A stretch of DNA of 64,000 bases from Haemaphysalis longicornis (GCA_013339765.2 CM023449.1:15041811-15105810); one strand, 5' to 3'. Counted from the stretch's first letter, positions 23,723 to 36,009 are shown. Notes: a model not told the origin generated them from the letters alone. Program-made: numbers and translations.

Positions 23723-24268
23723 AAATGCGAATGCATTGGGTGCACCGATGAGTGCGGTGCGAGTAATTATTATTAATAGCGTACTTACTGAAGAGAGACG
23801 AGAGTGTGAGTACTCCAACCGATGATGACGTCGAAGCAACTGCAGTGACGTCACCGCCAGCGGGAGGTGTAATGCTCAGGTTGCATTGTGTTACACTTCG
23901 TGCTTGCGGTATCGTTGCCTTCCACGGCCGTGCGAACTATCCTCGGCCTGGCCAGGGGAATTCAATGATAACCTACAGCAGCTTCGACATTGAAGTCGCG
24001 GCTCTTCTACGGTACAGCGCACATACGCACGGCGACACGAAGACGAACGAACGAGGGGCGTACGCTATGACGCGTCTTTCTCGTTCCGAGCAAGTGGTTC
24101 CACCATACGGCGAACGCTGGAGTTTTATGTTGGCCAATCTCCCTAAGTGGGTATGCTTAGTTGGACGAACGTGCACTCGAGGCACGCGTGCACGAGCGCT
24201 CGGCCTTACACTTGCGGGCGCACGCCGACGGAGCACGACAACCCCGACTAAGAAATTCATTCGCATTT
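23723..24268. mobile_element. Inverted-repeat element, AAATGCGAATGCATT ends, copy 2
   Basis: The left terminus is identical to copy 1 (23723-23737). The right terminus AATTCATTCGCATTT (24254-24268) differs by one base. Both copies have GCACCGA after the left end, CTTGCGGTATCGTTGCC-like words and GGCGCACGCCG before the right end. It directly abuts the 3' end of LINE A. Confidence 0.65.
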
Positions 24269-24512
24269 AAAACGGAAAAGTTCACGCAGTAATTGGGCCA
24301 GGGAGTCAAGTGCCAGGCGGAACACTGAGGCATCCAGGTAGCCGCCCAGCGTCTCGTGGACGCTGTCCCTCTCCCTGGTGTTGCCCGGCGGCCATAGCAG
24401 CTCGTCTAGCGGCCGAGACCTACCCCCCAGGGCGGCCAGCAGTTCCGGCCTCCCTGCCGCATACTCGGGGCACTCGAAGAGCAATGTGCGGCAGGGTCTG
24501 GACAGGTGCGTA
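24269..24512 (-). pseudogene. LINE A, part 3 (3' end of ORF2)
   Basis: The minus strand encodes the last residues of the terminal CCHC knuckle (TLLFECPEYAAGRPEL) and about 60 more residues (SRPLDELLWPPGN, ETLGGYLDASVFRLAL) to the end of ORF2. Sequence upstream of this in LINE A continues not at 24513 but at 37770. Joining the two gives C-x2-C-x8-H-x5-C, with one base lost just after the H. This piece is therefore the downstream side of an insertion. Confidence 0.8.
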
Positions 24513-24536
24513 CACTCTAAAAAAAAAAGAGAGTCC
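24513..24536 (+). repeat. Left terminal inverted repeat of the 13.3-kb insertion
   Basis: CACTCT, ten A, then GAGAGTCC. Preceded by TA. Confidence 0.75.
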
Positions 24537-24986
24537 AAAGGGAGTCGTCGCTGCAATGACTCCCTTAGACTCTACTAAGACTCTCTTTTACGCTCCACGA
24601 CCCTCTTTAAAACAGGGAGGGGTCACGGGACCCTTGCACTTTGCAATGGGAGTCACGGGTCAACAGCATTTTTAGCATATATTTATTGACTGATTGAATT
24701 TCCACAGTGATACTTAGGTTTGTTGCTACCGTATTGCAAGATTTAGTGGGCGCAGATACAAAAACATGAAAAGTAAGGGCCACCACAGGTGTGTGTCCCG
24801 TGACTTTGTCCGCTTCTGCGCAAACGGTACAAAATTTGATTTTCTAGGACTGTAAAGCATAAAAATCTAACGCTGTTTATGGAACACACAAGGTTGAAAC
24901 GCCAAGCTTTCTACGATACAAACGCAAAGTCCACAATGCAAGTGCTGAGCTAAGCTAATGGGGGTGATTATGATTTTTAGAGTGTA

Positions 24987-25213
24987 ATTGGGTCATCTGA
25001 ATATGCTGCTTCGGTTAGCTCAGTGTTGTCATTGATTTGGACTTTGGGGGATAGGAGTGTGGACTTTTCATTTGTATCGGAGAAAGCTTCGCCTTTTTCA
25101 TCCTGCTCCTCTTCGTCTTCTTATTATTCTTTTTCAATATGTGCCCTCCAAATTTGTAAAGTTGGCTTTCCTACTTCGCGTTTTATCAACGACACCACAA
25201 TTTGCCCTCCCAT
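24987..25213. other. Unassigned, inside the insertion
   Basis: Follows TTTTTAGAGTG (24974-24984), an 11-bp perfect inverted copy of the left terminus followed by TA. LINE sequence does not resume after it. I see nothing else here. Confidence 0.4.
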
Positions 25214-25384
25214 TAGAGAGTTTTAGCTAACCGTTTTCCACGGTCTGCTCCGGTATCGGCGGCGCGCTCAGCGCAACCGGAGCCAATGCCGTTCGCGGCG
25301 GAGAGCGCCACGCATGCGCAATGGCGCTCCCGCTCGCTATCGGAGCGGAGCGGACCGTGAAAGACGGTCAGCTAAAACTCTCTA
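25214..25384. mobile_element. 171-bp MITE with TAGAGAGTTTTAGCT ends
   Basis: TAGAGAGTTTTAGCT (25214-25228) and AGCTAAAACTCTCTA (25370-25384) are perfect inverted repeats. The similarity continues inward through ACCGTTTTCCACGGTCTGCTCCG versus its imperfect complement, giving arms of about 37 bp. The outer TA may be the target duplication. The GC-rich centre contains GCGCATGCG-like palindromes. The element carries no gene. Confidence 0.8.
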
Positions 25385-28113
25385 TTGTTTAAAGTTGGCT
25401 TTCCTGCGCTAAGTTTATCATCATCATCACCACCGTAAGCCCTCCCATTTGATAAAGCTGGCTTTCCTGCAGTGCGTACAGCCGTAAAAAGCGCCATGAG
25501 TGGGCATAGAGAGGTTCACTTTAACAATATTTTTGAATATGTCGTATCAGAAAGCAATCATATACAATACATACCATACCTGTGGTAGCCAAATTATTTT
25601 GTTCTTACAATTGTCGGTAACTATGGGCGAATGGAAATGCTAAAGTGCGCAAAGACTAGCAAATATTTTAACATTGCATAGAAACCACATGTAACAATCA
25701 TACAATATACTTAATATATACGAATTAAAGTCTTTACTGCAATGCTGTTCAATGTTGATGAAATAAGCAGAAAGTATGATTGACATTGCTTCTGTATATG
25801 ATTTAAATGGGTTGTCTATTTTTTACGTTAAAAACATTGCCAACTGTGCACCGGATAACGCTCTGCGAATAAGAACACGAATAAAACTATGCTTCGTAAT
25901 ATATATTGCTACGCAACTAAATGGCCTTTTCAGGAACCCTACAAAATAGGCGGGAGAATATCAGGACGTGTGGCGTGTACGTAACTAGCTTTTGCGCCAC
26001 AATTCTGCCGCTCTACAATTCAGCCTCTCTATGCACGATGTTGCGTGCCTGCTTTCTTGCAAAGCTTCGTTGTCGTGCAACAAAGCCTACTTTACTGCAG
26101 ATGTTATTCTCATTCGCGTTTTACCAATTAAGCAGTATGTTCACTGCTTCATGTGCCCCTAGTAATTTTGTACATTAAGTACATATCGATGTAAGGCATC
26201 GCACTTGCGCGCGTACAGAGCTCTGGGTTCAGATGTCGTGTAAACTTACACCAAGCTGCCCGACCAAAAAGCAGAATTCAAGTGTTAGTCATTCAAATCC
26301 TTACTTGTAGTTGCTTTTATTCAATAAAAACTACTTCATATTGCGACAATCTTTTTATTTAAATGATTAATGCATGTTGCTCACAATTATTATATATTTG
26401 AACCTGTGTGCGAGCGTCGCCTCTTTTAGTGCGTTTAAAAAAGCCGCCAAGTAGTCACGTGACTGATTTGCGTTCGTTTTATAAAAACTTCTGTACATTA
26501 CGTAAAACGTACATATATAAAAAGTTCCTGCCAGAACCAGATTTCTTTTGTCTAGCGTTTGCTTTAAAACTCAATAACAAGAATACAAATGCAAATATTT
26601 TAGACAACGCGAATCAATAGAATCCACTGCGAGCCAAGTAGAGTAAGCCAGTGAGTGGCGCGAAGGCAGCGGGGCGAGTTGACGCATTTTTGTCGAATTC
26701 GCGTATCAAAACCGCTGCGGGATGGAAACGGCGTGACACCGGTATGAAATTTGCTGTGCGGAATTCATTGCGCACCGCCTGAAATCGTCTACTAGAGTTC
26801 TTCAGTTCGGCAAGTCGACGGCGTGCTACGGTTGAATGCGAAGCCGGAACAAAGGCTGTGTCATCGTGTTTTTTCACGTGAGTACTGTCCCTGCTAATAA
26901 TACCAAGTGAAATAGTTGTCTCGGTTAGCTTTCCGGACACATGCCGAAAAAGTTGCATATGCTGTGCTTGTTTGCTTGCTGCCTGGCGCCTCGTAAGCAT
27001 TGTGAAATCTCTCCTTCGCCCCCTCCTCCCTATTTGAGACTGTTCTAAGCTATCGCGCTCGCGAGACCGGCTGCCGCCGCCGCGACCGCCCTTCCTCGCG
27101 GCTGCTCGCGGTCTGCGGGCCGCGATATGCGTCGTGAAACTGCCGTACTCCCTGTTCTGTGGCCGTACTCGCTCGCCAACGCGCCCCTACAGCGTACGCG
27201 TTGACCGTGTGCTGGCGGCGTTGTCGGGAAAAAAAAGTTGGCAAGAGGTGAGGACGCAGGAAATGTAGTTAAACAGATGAGAATTTGCAATGTGCAAGGG
27301 GGAGAAAATAGTATGCAAATGCAGGACACGGAGAGAGAGTTCGGGCCGCGCGCCAGCGAGCGAGTACGGCAGTTCCACAACGCCTGACGTTGCCAAGCTT
27401 CACGAGCTAATGACGAAGCCCGTCTTTGAGTTCACGTAGAGTTCACAGGGGCACAGAATTCATATACGTGGAAATTGGAGGTGAAAGGCGGACATGTGGC
27501 CTCGCAGGGAATTAAGTCTCGGGGTGTGTGTGTGGGGAGGAGGGGTATTTTACAGCGCCTACGAGGCGCCTGTTCTAACTTGTTCATGCCGTCCGTATTC
27601 TTCAGCACACCCTCCTTTTGCCCTCGTCCATTAGCCCACGTCAAGCTTGTCTCTAGCTCTACTGTTGTGTTCGCTGTCTAACGGCTGCTTTTTGCACCGT
27701 CGGTCGCAGAAAACCATTTGACTGTTGGGCGGAGCGGTACAATTCTGTAATACACGGCGCTAGTTTGCAATGACAGGCTATTCAAAAGTGTGTCAAGTGT
27801 TCCCTTTTTATTCTGTAGTTTTCTTCTTTGACGTTTCGTGAAATAACAAACCGAACTACAAAAAAAACAGTACATGGGGGGTGTAAATCGTTTTGAACCC
27901 TTTGGTGCAGCGTCATTTTTAACACTGGTCTGCCCGTATAGGCAAACTTGTTGGGACCGTTTAGTGTCCTTTTTATGGGGAAAAGCCATTATGAATGGCA
28001 TATTGGCATGTATTGTCACGTTCGCACGATATTTGCAGGTAAAAAAATAGGCCCCAGTGCAAAATGAATCCTTTAATATAGGCATCAAAAGAAGCCTGGA
28101 GCATGCTAAATAT
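25385..28113. other. Unassigned interior of the 13.3-kb insertion
   Basis: Very AT-rich to about 26600. From 26614 to 27000 a minus-strand frame of 128 codons is open but matches nothing I know. A CpG-rich block at 27040-27190 stands out and might be a promoter. No transposase or reverse transcriptase motif was found on either strand. Confidence 0.35.
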
Positions 28114-28269
28114 CTTTTGAAGGTAGGTTGTGCTTTTTATGATCACATAGACGGACACAAGAAAACTACGTACAATTTCACGAGTAGACGGCGCCATCTT
28201 CTCGTGAAAGCGGACGTTTTTCTTGTGCCCGTCTCTGTGATCGTAACAAGAGCAATTTTCCTTCAAAAG
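28114..28269. repeat. Foldback element with about 75-bp arms
   Basis: The left arm runs CTTTTGAAGG ... GATCACATAGACGGACACAAG ... TTTCACGAG. The right arm (28196-28269) is its imperfect reverse complement, ending CCTTCAAAAG. The loop is only about 6 nt, so a transcript would fold into one long hairpin. It may be a MITE or a small-RNA precursor. No target duplication was identified. Confidence 0.8.
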
Positions 28270-31200
28270 CTTACACCAATTAGCCCGACATAAAGCTGTG
28301 CAAAATATTACATGTCCTGATCACACACTCAGAGTGTACTTTCTGTATTTAGTGAGTCGCCTGTTTGCATCATTATTGTCTGCCAGACATGTTGTCACTT
28401 GGGCATTACTCCAGCGTGCAGACCAGTGTTGCACAAGTAGACATGCTTCAGCGCTCTTCCTGTCACCCTCATCTTTTGCGCAGTCTTTCAACTAGCCAGC
28501 AACCAAGTCTTCATCTTCCCTCTCGTTATATTTTGTATGTACTGTATTTCAGAGCCATAAACACATCAGCTTGTCTACATTAATTAAGGAGGAGGTGCTC
28601 AAGCAAGGAACAAGGTTCGGGTGGAGGCCGATCGCGGAACCAGAGGACTCTGAAGCTGGTGAGCTAACCAGGACTGGAGATGGGCCTGCGGATTCTGTGT
28701 ACCAGAGGTTCCAGACGAGCGAGTTGGCTTGCAGACAACCGAGCTCGGTTCTACACCTGGCCGCGGTTGGTGGCCACGGCCCAGGATGGATCACCACACC
28801 TGCCACGCAGGGCGTGGTGCTGCCTGTGCTGCTTTGTCCGAGCAGTACATGCATTCGGGGGCCAATGCTCTGCTGCAACCTGGACCAACGATGACCCGCG
28901 GCACACATCGCTGAATGGGGCTTCTCGTGTTGGTGAGAGCATTTCCGTTTTTCTCTTCGCTTGAACTGGATTTCGGGGGCTGCACGTTGACCCTTGTGTC
29001 CTTGTTTGGTGCTAAGTTTCCCTTTCACCGTTCGCCATTGTAACTCATTCTGTTCCCTTTCTCCCGAGTTCCGTGTGAACGTGTCACACTCCTGCAAGGC
29101 CAAGAGAATCTTCGCATTAACAATTAATTTTTCCCGAAAGGTTAGAGTGTCAAGCACCATACACTTGGCTGTTTGGCATGGAAAGACCCAGCATTTGAAA
29201 CATGTCATAACAGCAGGTAAAATCTTGCAGGGCTGCAGATTTTCATCGACATGGCTGTGTGAGGTTATGCGGGTTTGTAGTAGGTTTCAGGGGATATAAA
29301 ATTTGCTTGTGCCTGCTTTGGACTGGCCCTTAAGACTTCGAATTGCTTGTGCGGTTGACGTCTGTGTAAAATTGTCATTTGTTGCAACTGCTCCTGCCCT
29401 TACTTTTTGCCTTCACCTTTGGCTCTATCAGGTATGGCTGCTCTTAATCCTCAAGTCCTGTGGATGTCCATGCTCACGGGGTACTTTGCCTTTTTGGAGG
29501 TTTGTATTACACTTGTCTCTATCTTAGTTCTTTCAGTTCAGCTCGTAACCACCATTTGCTCTCCTAGAGATCGCATAAATATTGTTGATTTCAAATTAAT
29601 TCCAAATAACGGTTAGCTACTGTTATTGCACGAAGGCATCTTTGGATGTTAAAATGCTGTGAAAATTGTTAAAAATTGTAACCTTGGTTGTCACTTCTTT
29701 TTTATTCCCAGAGAGGTTGTGTCAGTTTTGTGCTTTTTGTTTACGCACCAAAGGCTTCACATAAAAAAAACCAAAGCTTCATAATACTAATGGGTCATTC
29801 CACGCGAAACGTTCTGGCCCAAAAATTGGCCACCGCCAATTCCGTTGAGAAAAGCAGGTGAAGGAATCCTGAAATACTATGAATACGTCGAAACCTTCAT
29901 ACAACAGCTGTAGAAACCCTAACCAGGATTTGAATATTCAGACAGATTTGATCAGTGGACAAAGCTTCCTCAAGGCAAGTATTACACTAAAATAATGCCG
30001 AGCACGGCAAACACTAGTTCGGAAAAGTTTTTTTTCCACCCTCCGGTTTTGTGAGCAATGTAACCAACATAAATGAAAACATGCAAACCAGTTATTCTCG
30101 ATAGCACAAAGGCAAAGGAGACTGGGAGAGGGTAAAATAGGGGACAGAAGAAAAGGAGGGCTGGTCAGCCTTAAGAGCAGAAATTGACAAAGGGAGCAAT
30201 AGAAGAATGGAAACTTGAAGGGAACAGTGCAACAACGCCTTCCCGGAGGGCTCAAATTGGTGCGAGGGGCCAAATATGGCCTACCGTCGAAACAAAATCT
30301 AAGTAAATTATCAGGCTAGATAGAAGTGTTCCAGACGGAGTTCACTATGTGCGGTGCAGCTTCTGTCTTCACTTGCGGCAACTTTTGCTATGTATATTGC
30401 ACATCTGATATGTTTAATCATTTTGTGGGCCACAACACAGGAAGAAGCAGTTTTCCTCCCTTCATTGACCAGGGCAGTAGTCTGATGTGAAGTGAAGTTT
30501 AGAAGCGAACACATGCCCAGAAAATGCTAGGAAAACACCTAAGAGGACGTGGTGGAGAAGCGCCACTCTAATGTAGCAGGGCCGGCAGAAGACTCTTGTC
30601 TGTCGACATTTTTTAGTGCTAGCCCATATTGCGTCTCTCATGCCAAAGCCTCAGTGAGAAATTTGAAAATATTCTGTGTTGCTTGCGTATTTCTGACTAA
30701 TGTATTTCCGGCTTGGAAGGGAGCCGAGTGAGTACTGAATAGCTAGTTCTTTCAAACTAAACAAAGCTGTATTCAGTCTTCATGGACCCTTTACTGCATG
30801 TGTTATTGCTTGCTTGCTGCAGAAACAGTGCTGACGTTGTCATCTGTGTGTTACAGCAATTCCGCGTTTTTCACAAACTTGTAATCCAGTTCCACTTCTA
30901 ATACTGCTAAATGAAAGTAGTGCGGAAGTAGAGACCCTGATAATAAAGCAATTGTTAATACACCGTGAAAATATGAGGAACGTAGCAATTACCACATTGC
31001 ATTTGTTAAGCTGGAGCCCTGTGGATATTTTTCCTTATGGCCTCCTCTATACTCTTTTGTTGGTTCCCCCACATCTTATTAATTTCCATGTCAGTGATAT
31101 GTATTTTTTTTTATCATTAGATGCAAGAGGGGTGGATACACTGTCCTGCGGCCTTGTTTTTGCTGAATGAAAGTGGTGTCGAAGCCTTCAGAGAAGCACT

Positions 31201-32334
31201 GGTAAGTACAGCAGTAATTACTTTTAATGAAATCACTTCGCAGGAGCTTTGGAAAAACTGAGTGTTGCTTCTTTGTGTGTTTTTAGAATTTTTAAAAAAA
31301 CGGTTGTGTCAGCGAAATTGCTTAAATTTTCTTGGAATCGTTCCCAGTCTTCAAAAATCATCTATCGATTTCTCTATAATCTCGCTCCGAATAATCTTCC
31401 AAAAAAAACCCGAAGAAGCAGACAAAAAAAGGCATATTGTGAGCTACTAGCTACCAAACCTTCAAAACAACTACCTGGTCTGATAACCACGCCACCACTG
31501 TGACACCGTGACACACCTCCTAAATTTCCCATACGGACCCTGGCATCAATGAATATCTTGATGTGTGGGTGGGTTTTGTATTTTTAAGCTATTTTGGCAG
31601 TTGATAACGCTCGTTTTCTCACGAAATGGTCTTCCAGATCGGCCTAGTCATGCTAATACTACAAGCAATTAGGTTAAAGCTCCCATATTCAACTCATAAA
31701 AAGCTCTCACACAGTTGCAATTTCAACAACTTCAGCCAACATAGTCATGAAATAAAATGAGCCACTAGAAAAAACAGTTGTCTTTAGTAACAGTTTTCTA
31801 AGAAAAATAGCTTGGGTTGAATTTGTCTCATGACAGCTGATTAAAGCTAGAGTTTAAAGGTAATTCTTTTTCTGTGAATGAAGCGATGCTTCCTACTACT
31901 AAAACCTGTCCCGAACATCAAAACGCTCGAGACGGCCCGAAAATCCAGAAGCTGCCGTATGCATTGCGATGCTCGCTAAGTACACTACTTCTGGCGTTGA
32001 CGCTGATATCTGCTAAGAATAGACTTCGGGAAAGGGGACGCAGACAGGGCGGTAACTTTCTTTTTTCGCAGGGAAAATCTACCAATTTTTGGGGCTAACA
32101 AAACATTTTTGTGTAAAAATTTTTTTGGCCCTTCTGCATCAGCCTAGATTATTCGATGCCCTTTCCAACAAGAGCAGATTCGCAAATTAACAAAATCAGT
32201 TTTTGGCCCCAAAGTTGCAAATATGGTAAGTTTTTTAAACAGTTCGCAAATAGTTTAAAAAGTTTGGAGTATAATTTTTGCCAAACATAAAAAACACATC
32301 TTGGAAAAAGTTTAGTTGCCCAGTACAATTTGTC
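28270..32334. other. Unassigned interior of the 13.3-kb insertion
   Basis: Moderately AT-rich. A GC-richer patch at 28570-28930 is open in several frames on both strands (longest 219 codons, minus 28549-29208) but shows no motif, and the overlap of frames suggests composition rather than a gene. Acceptor-like pyrimidine tracts occur (for example before 31122), but no exon chain could be built. Confidence 0.35.
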
Positions 32335-33475
32335 AGATATGAAAAACATGTTACCATGTGTGGTGCCCTCATTCTGCAGTGAAGCCCTACCTCTGTTTCA
32401 AAATATGCAATTTCGGATAGTTTACTGAAAAAAATCGGGTGGATTGGCATTTAGAGGCACTATTTGTCCCCACATGATGCAGAAACATCTTGTCAATGGT
32501 TGACATCGCATTAATGGTAAGGTTAAAAATTCGGGATAGGACAAAAACTGCTTGGGGCTGAAAACAAAACTCGTTCACTGTCAGTTTACTATCATGCACC
32601 TGTTGAAGCTTTCACTTGCTGGTTGTTATAATCTTCTGGCTCACTTTTCTAACCCTGCTTTTCAGGAATGAGGTGCGATGCACTGGAGCAGTGCCCAGCT
32701 AGCTATCCCCGAGTAACTGTTGCGTGACAAATGAAAAAGGCGTTCAGCTCTATGAGCCTCCTGCATTGCACCTCCACCTAACATTTTAGAAAACAAACAA
32801 TACCAAACTTGTGGCAGACTGTCAGAATATGTAGTTCTACTGAGGAGCAACTCTAGACCTCCGAAAATATCCTCGTACAGAATCAAAACTGAAGCCAATT
32901 TTAAGCTCTCTCCTTGTCTTAACTGATGTCCGATGACTTGAGGTTATCAATTGACTTTCAACTGGAACACTTATTGCACAAGTAAGGCATGGGTGAAGTG
33001 AAATCACAAACGGCATGCTTTTTTTTGAGGAAAAGTAGTGGGCAACGAAGGCGTTAAGGCAAATCGGGTTGAAGTTCTCTGTCTAGTAGTGCCAAATATA
33101 AATTGTGCAATGCAGAAATGAAACAAATGACAGGAAAAGGGCTGAAAATGCTAAGTGCACTTGTCAGACAGGCGGAGACATCCACGAATACTTTGACTGA
33201 AAAAAAGCTACCCGTCCTCTAAACCAAAGCTCACTAGTGCATACCTGGTGTCATTTTCTGGTAGTTCTCACCTTTAAACGCAGTCGGATTGCAAAGCTGA
33301 CATCATTTGATACTTGACTTCTGTGAGCCATTTTATCAAAAAATCTAATGGTAATGCTGCGTAACCACAAGTGACATCCTTTTTTGTACAGCGCAGCAGC
33401 CATGGCACCTATCGAAACAACACATGCTGCTCAACCCTCAAAAACACCGTCAGAAATTTCAGTGTAGCCAGAGCA
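32335..33475 (-). repeat. Long inverted duplication, left arm
   Basis: Its reverse complement aligns by eye along its whole length with 33650-34985. Anchors in order include GCTGCTGCGCT, GCAGCATTACCAT, TTTGCAATCCGA, AAATGACACCAG, GTGAGCTTTGGTT, AAGTCATCGGA, GGAGGTCTAG and ACGTGGGGAC. Identity looks like roughly 65-75%. Reading frames are not preserved between the arms, so it does not look like a recently functional gene pair. Confidence 0.75.
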
Positions 33476-33649
33476 GGAAAATTAGAACTGATTCTAAAAC
33501 TGCAGTGCCTAGACTAACCAGTGGGATGCGTTAGTTGCAGAGAAATGACAACATGGATATCAGGAATATACAGCATTGATGATCAGTGATCGGTGCTTTA
33601 TATTGCCGATTTTGTGATGTTGTAGTTGTTTCTCATGTACCACGGTGGT

Positions 33650-34985
33650 TAGTCTAGATACTACACGTTTAGGCAACCTTGAGATTTTCGGCAGTTTTTT
33701 GCAAGGTGAGGGTGTGTGTTTTCTCAGAAGGGAGCGTTGCTGCTGCGCTTGATAAAAAAGCATGCGACTCGTGGTCATGCTGCATTACCATGGAATTTTT
33801 CTTGACCAAAAGTCTTCCAGCAAGCCAAATACCAAATCATTTTGCCAGTTTTGCAATCCGATGGCAGTGACAGATGATAATTACCTGGAAATGACACCAG
33901 CTTTCCACTACTGAGCTTTGGTTCAAAGAAAGGGTCGTTTTATTTTGTGAAAGCTTATTTCTGAAGGTTCCCCGCATGTGTATCAAGTGGACCTGGCATT
34001 TTGAGCCCACTTTCCAGCAGTTTTCATTCTGATTGATTGATTGTAGGGTTAACGCGCCGACGCAACGCAGGCGATGAGGCGCGCCGTAGTGGAGGGCTCC
34101 GGATTAATTTTGACCACCTTGGGGATCTTTAACGTGCGCCGAAATCTCGTACACACGGGCGTTTTTGCTTTTCGCCTCCATCAGAAAAGCGGCCGCCGCG
34201 GCCGCGAATCCAGCAGTTTTCATTCTGTTGTGTGTTGCAAACCTAATATTTCGTGCTACTACGCAGTTACCCAACTTCAAGCCGATTTGCCATAGCACCC
34301 CCGTCGCCCTCTACTATTCCTCGAAAAAAGAACGCCTTTTTGTGATATCGCTTCACTCATGCCCTACTTTTGCGATAACAGCTCCAGCTGAAACTCAAAA
34401 ATAACACCAAGTCATCGGATATCAGCTCAGACAAGTAGAGATTTCCAATCAGCCTTGAACACTGCCAGCTGTTCACTGGCCAGTTTTGTTAGTACGAGGC
34501 TATTTTTGGAGGTCTAGGGTTGCTTCTTACTGCGACTGTCTATTCTGGCAGTCTCCAAAAGGTTTGATATGGTGCCTTTTTGAAAATGTTAGGCAGCACT
34601 CTTTTCGCCGTGCGAAAGCTTGCTGGGCACAATTCTGGTGCATCGCAAGTTATTCCTGCAAGCAGGGCTACCATAGCGAGTCAGAAGATGACAATAAACC
34701 GCAAGTGGAAGTTCTGGTAGATAAGTGATGATCAGAATGTCAACAAAAATGCACCACTGAGATTGGTTTTAAATTCCAAGTGGATTTTTTGGCATCTCTT
34801 GCTTGCCGTGAATCTGGTGCTTGCTGTAGTCCTTAATAAGATGTTTTTACATCACGTGGGGACTAAGTTGGGCCCCTAATAATATCAAACCATTTCAGAG
34901 AACCATCCAAAATTGTGTATTTTGGAATGAATGTTCGGCTTCACCACGAGACGCGGGCACCATGCGTGCAAGCACCGCGTGGGCA
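33650..34985 (+). repeat. Long inverted duplication, right arm
   Basis: Partner of 32335-33475 across a spacer of about 175 bp. It is longer because the SINE at 34032-34208 inserted here; sequence on both sides of that SINE matches the other arm continuously. The two arms could fold into a hairpin of over 1 kb if transcribed. Confidence 0.75.
34032..34208 (-). mobile_element. SINE (Ruka-like), 5'-truncated, with perfect 19-bp target duplication
   Basis: The minus strand reads GCGGCCGCTTTTCTGATGGAGGCG ... GATCCCCAAGGTGGTCAAAATTAATCCGGAGCCCTCCACTACGGCG in the family body, then GTTAACCC and a TACAATCAATCAAT tail. The duplicated target TCCAGCAGTTTTCATTCTG is at 34013-34031 and 34209-34227. The tRNA head is missing, so it was truncated during reverse transcription. 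The perfect duplication shows it is younger than the inverted duplication it entered. Confidence 0.92.
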
Positions 34986-36009
34986 CCACGGGGACAATTA
35001 ATTTTCACTAGTGAATTTTTTCTTGGACAGGATTTTTTAATGTAAGCCTTCAAAATGCGTATTCTAAATTTTTTCCACTATTGGTGGTTTGTTATACACA
35101 ACTTCTTTTTTTTCATTTTTCTTTACGGTGACAAAATTTTGATTTGGGTTTTTCTTTTTTTTTTGCGATCATTGTTTATGCAAACATTACACAACTGGTG
35201 CTAGCAAGGGCGTTGAATCATCCGCATTTTTGCCACTGCACTATGTGCCTAACCAACACATTTAGCAAAAAGAAATCTTTTCTAGAGCCCTAAAAACTGG
35301 TCAATTTTCTGCGGTAACAAATGAGTTGAAATCAACGCTGGTGTCCAGCTTTACTGCATGACTCTGAATTTGTGCAGAGAAGCCCCTCTAGTGCATGAGA
35401 AGTTCGAGAACAAAAAATTGGACATCCAAAGTCAATAAATTGGGATAGGGAAACTAATTATTGTGGCATGTCCCATCAAGGCTGTAGTGTCAGCTTTACT
35501 GCATCGCTCACAACTCGTGCAGAAAAGCCCATCCAGGGAATTAGAAACTTTGGAACAAGTTTTGTGCCAAATTTAATTATATGAGAAGTTAAAAAATCAG
35601 GGTACAGAAACTAAACGCGTTGACAATAATTCAAATAGACAAGTGGTTTAAAATTTTTTCTTGTGGCCACTAAAAACATGAAGAAACCGAGGCACGTACA
35701 AGGCAGTGGTGCCCTTTGTACTGACAACTTAGGTTTCTTTTCCATCAGTAATAAGTGTGATTCTAGATAACTACAACTGTAGCATTATTTAGTGCTTCAT
35801 GCTTTCACTTAAGCTAAACACTGTTGAAGGAAAAAACGAAACGGGGTGCAGACATTGCATGCAGAGTAGAAAATATAGTCAGCGTATTGAATAACTTTAA
35901 AAAGCGTCAAAGTTAATCAGTGAAGCGTAGATAGAAGGTTCAGGCAAATTGCTATCAAGCCTAAAAGCAAAAGAAAAGCGCAACAAGCAGCACACCCAGC
36001 GGTTTTTGC
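34986..36009. repeat. AT-rich stretch with a diverged tandem duplication (35341-35625)
   Basis: GTGTCCAGCTTTACTGCAT at 35341 and GTGTCAGCTTTACTGCAT at 35487 begin two units of about 140-146 bp. Both continue through GTGCAGA-AAGCCC and end GGG(A)TA-(A)GAAACTAA. The rest is AT-rich and unassigned. Confidence 0.65.

Noticed and set aside
24513..24986. Reading the TIR element as only 472 bp long
   Set aside because: LINE A does not continue after 24986 but does after 37769. Kept as an alternative in the findings.
28549..29208. 219-codon minus-strand open frame
   Set aside because: Several frames on both strands are open in the same GC-rich patch and none has a motif. It looks like a composition effect.
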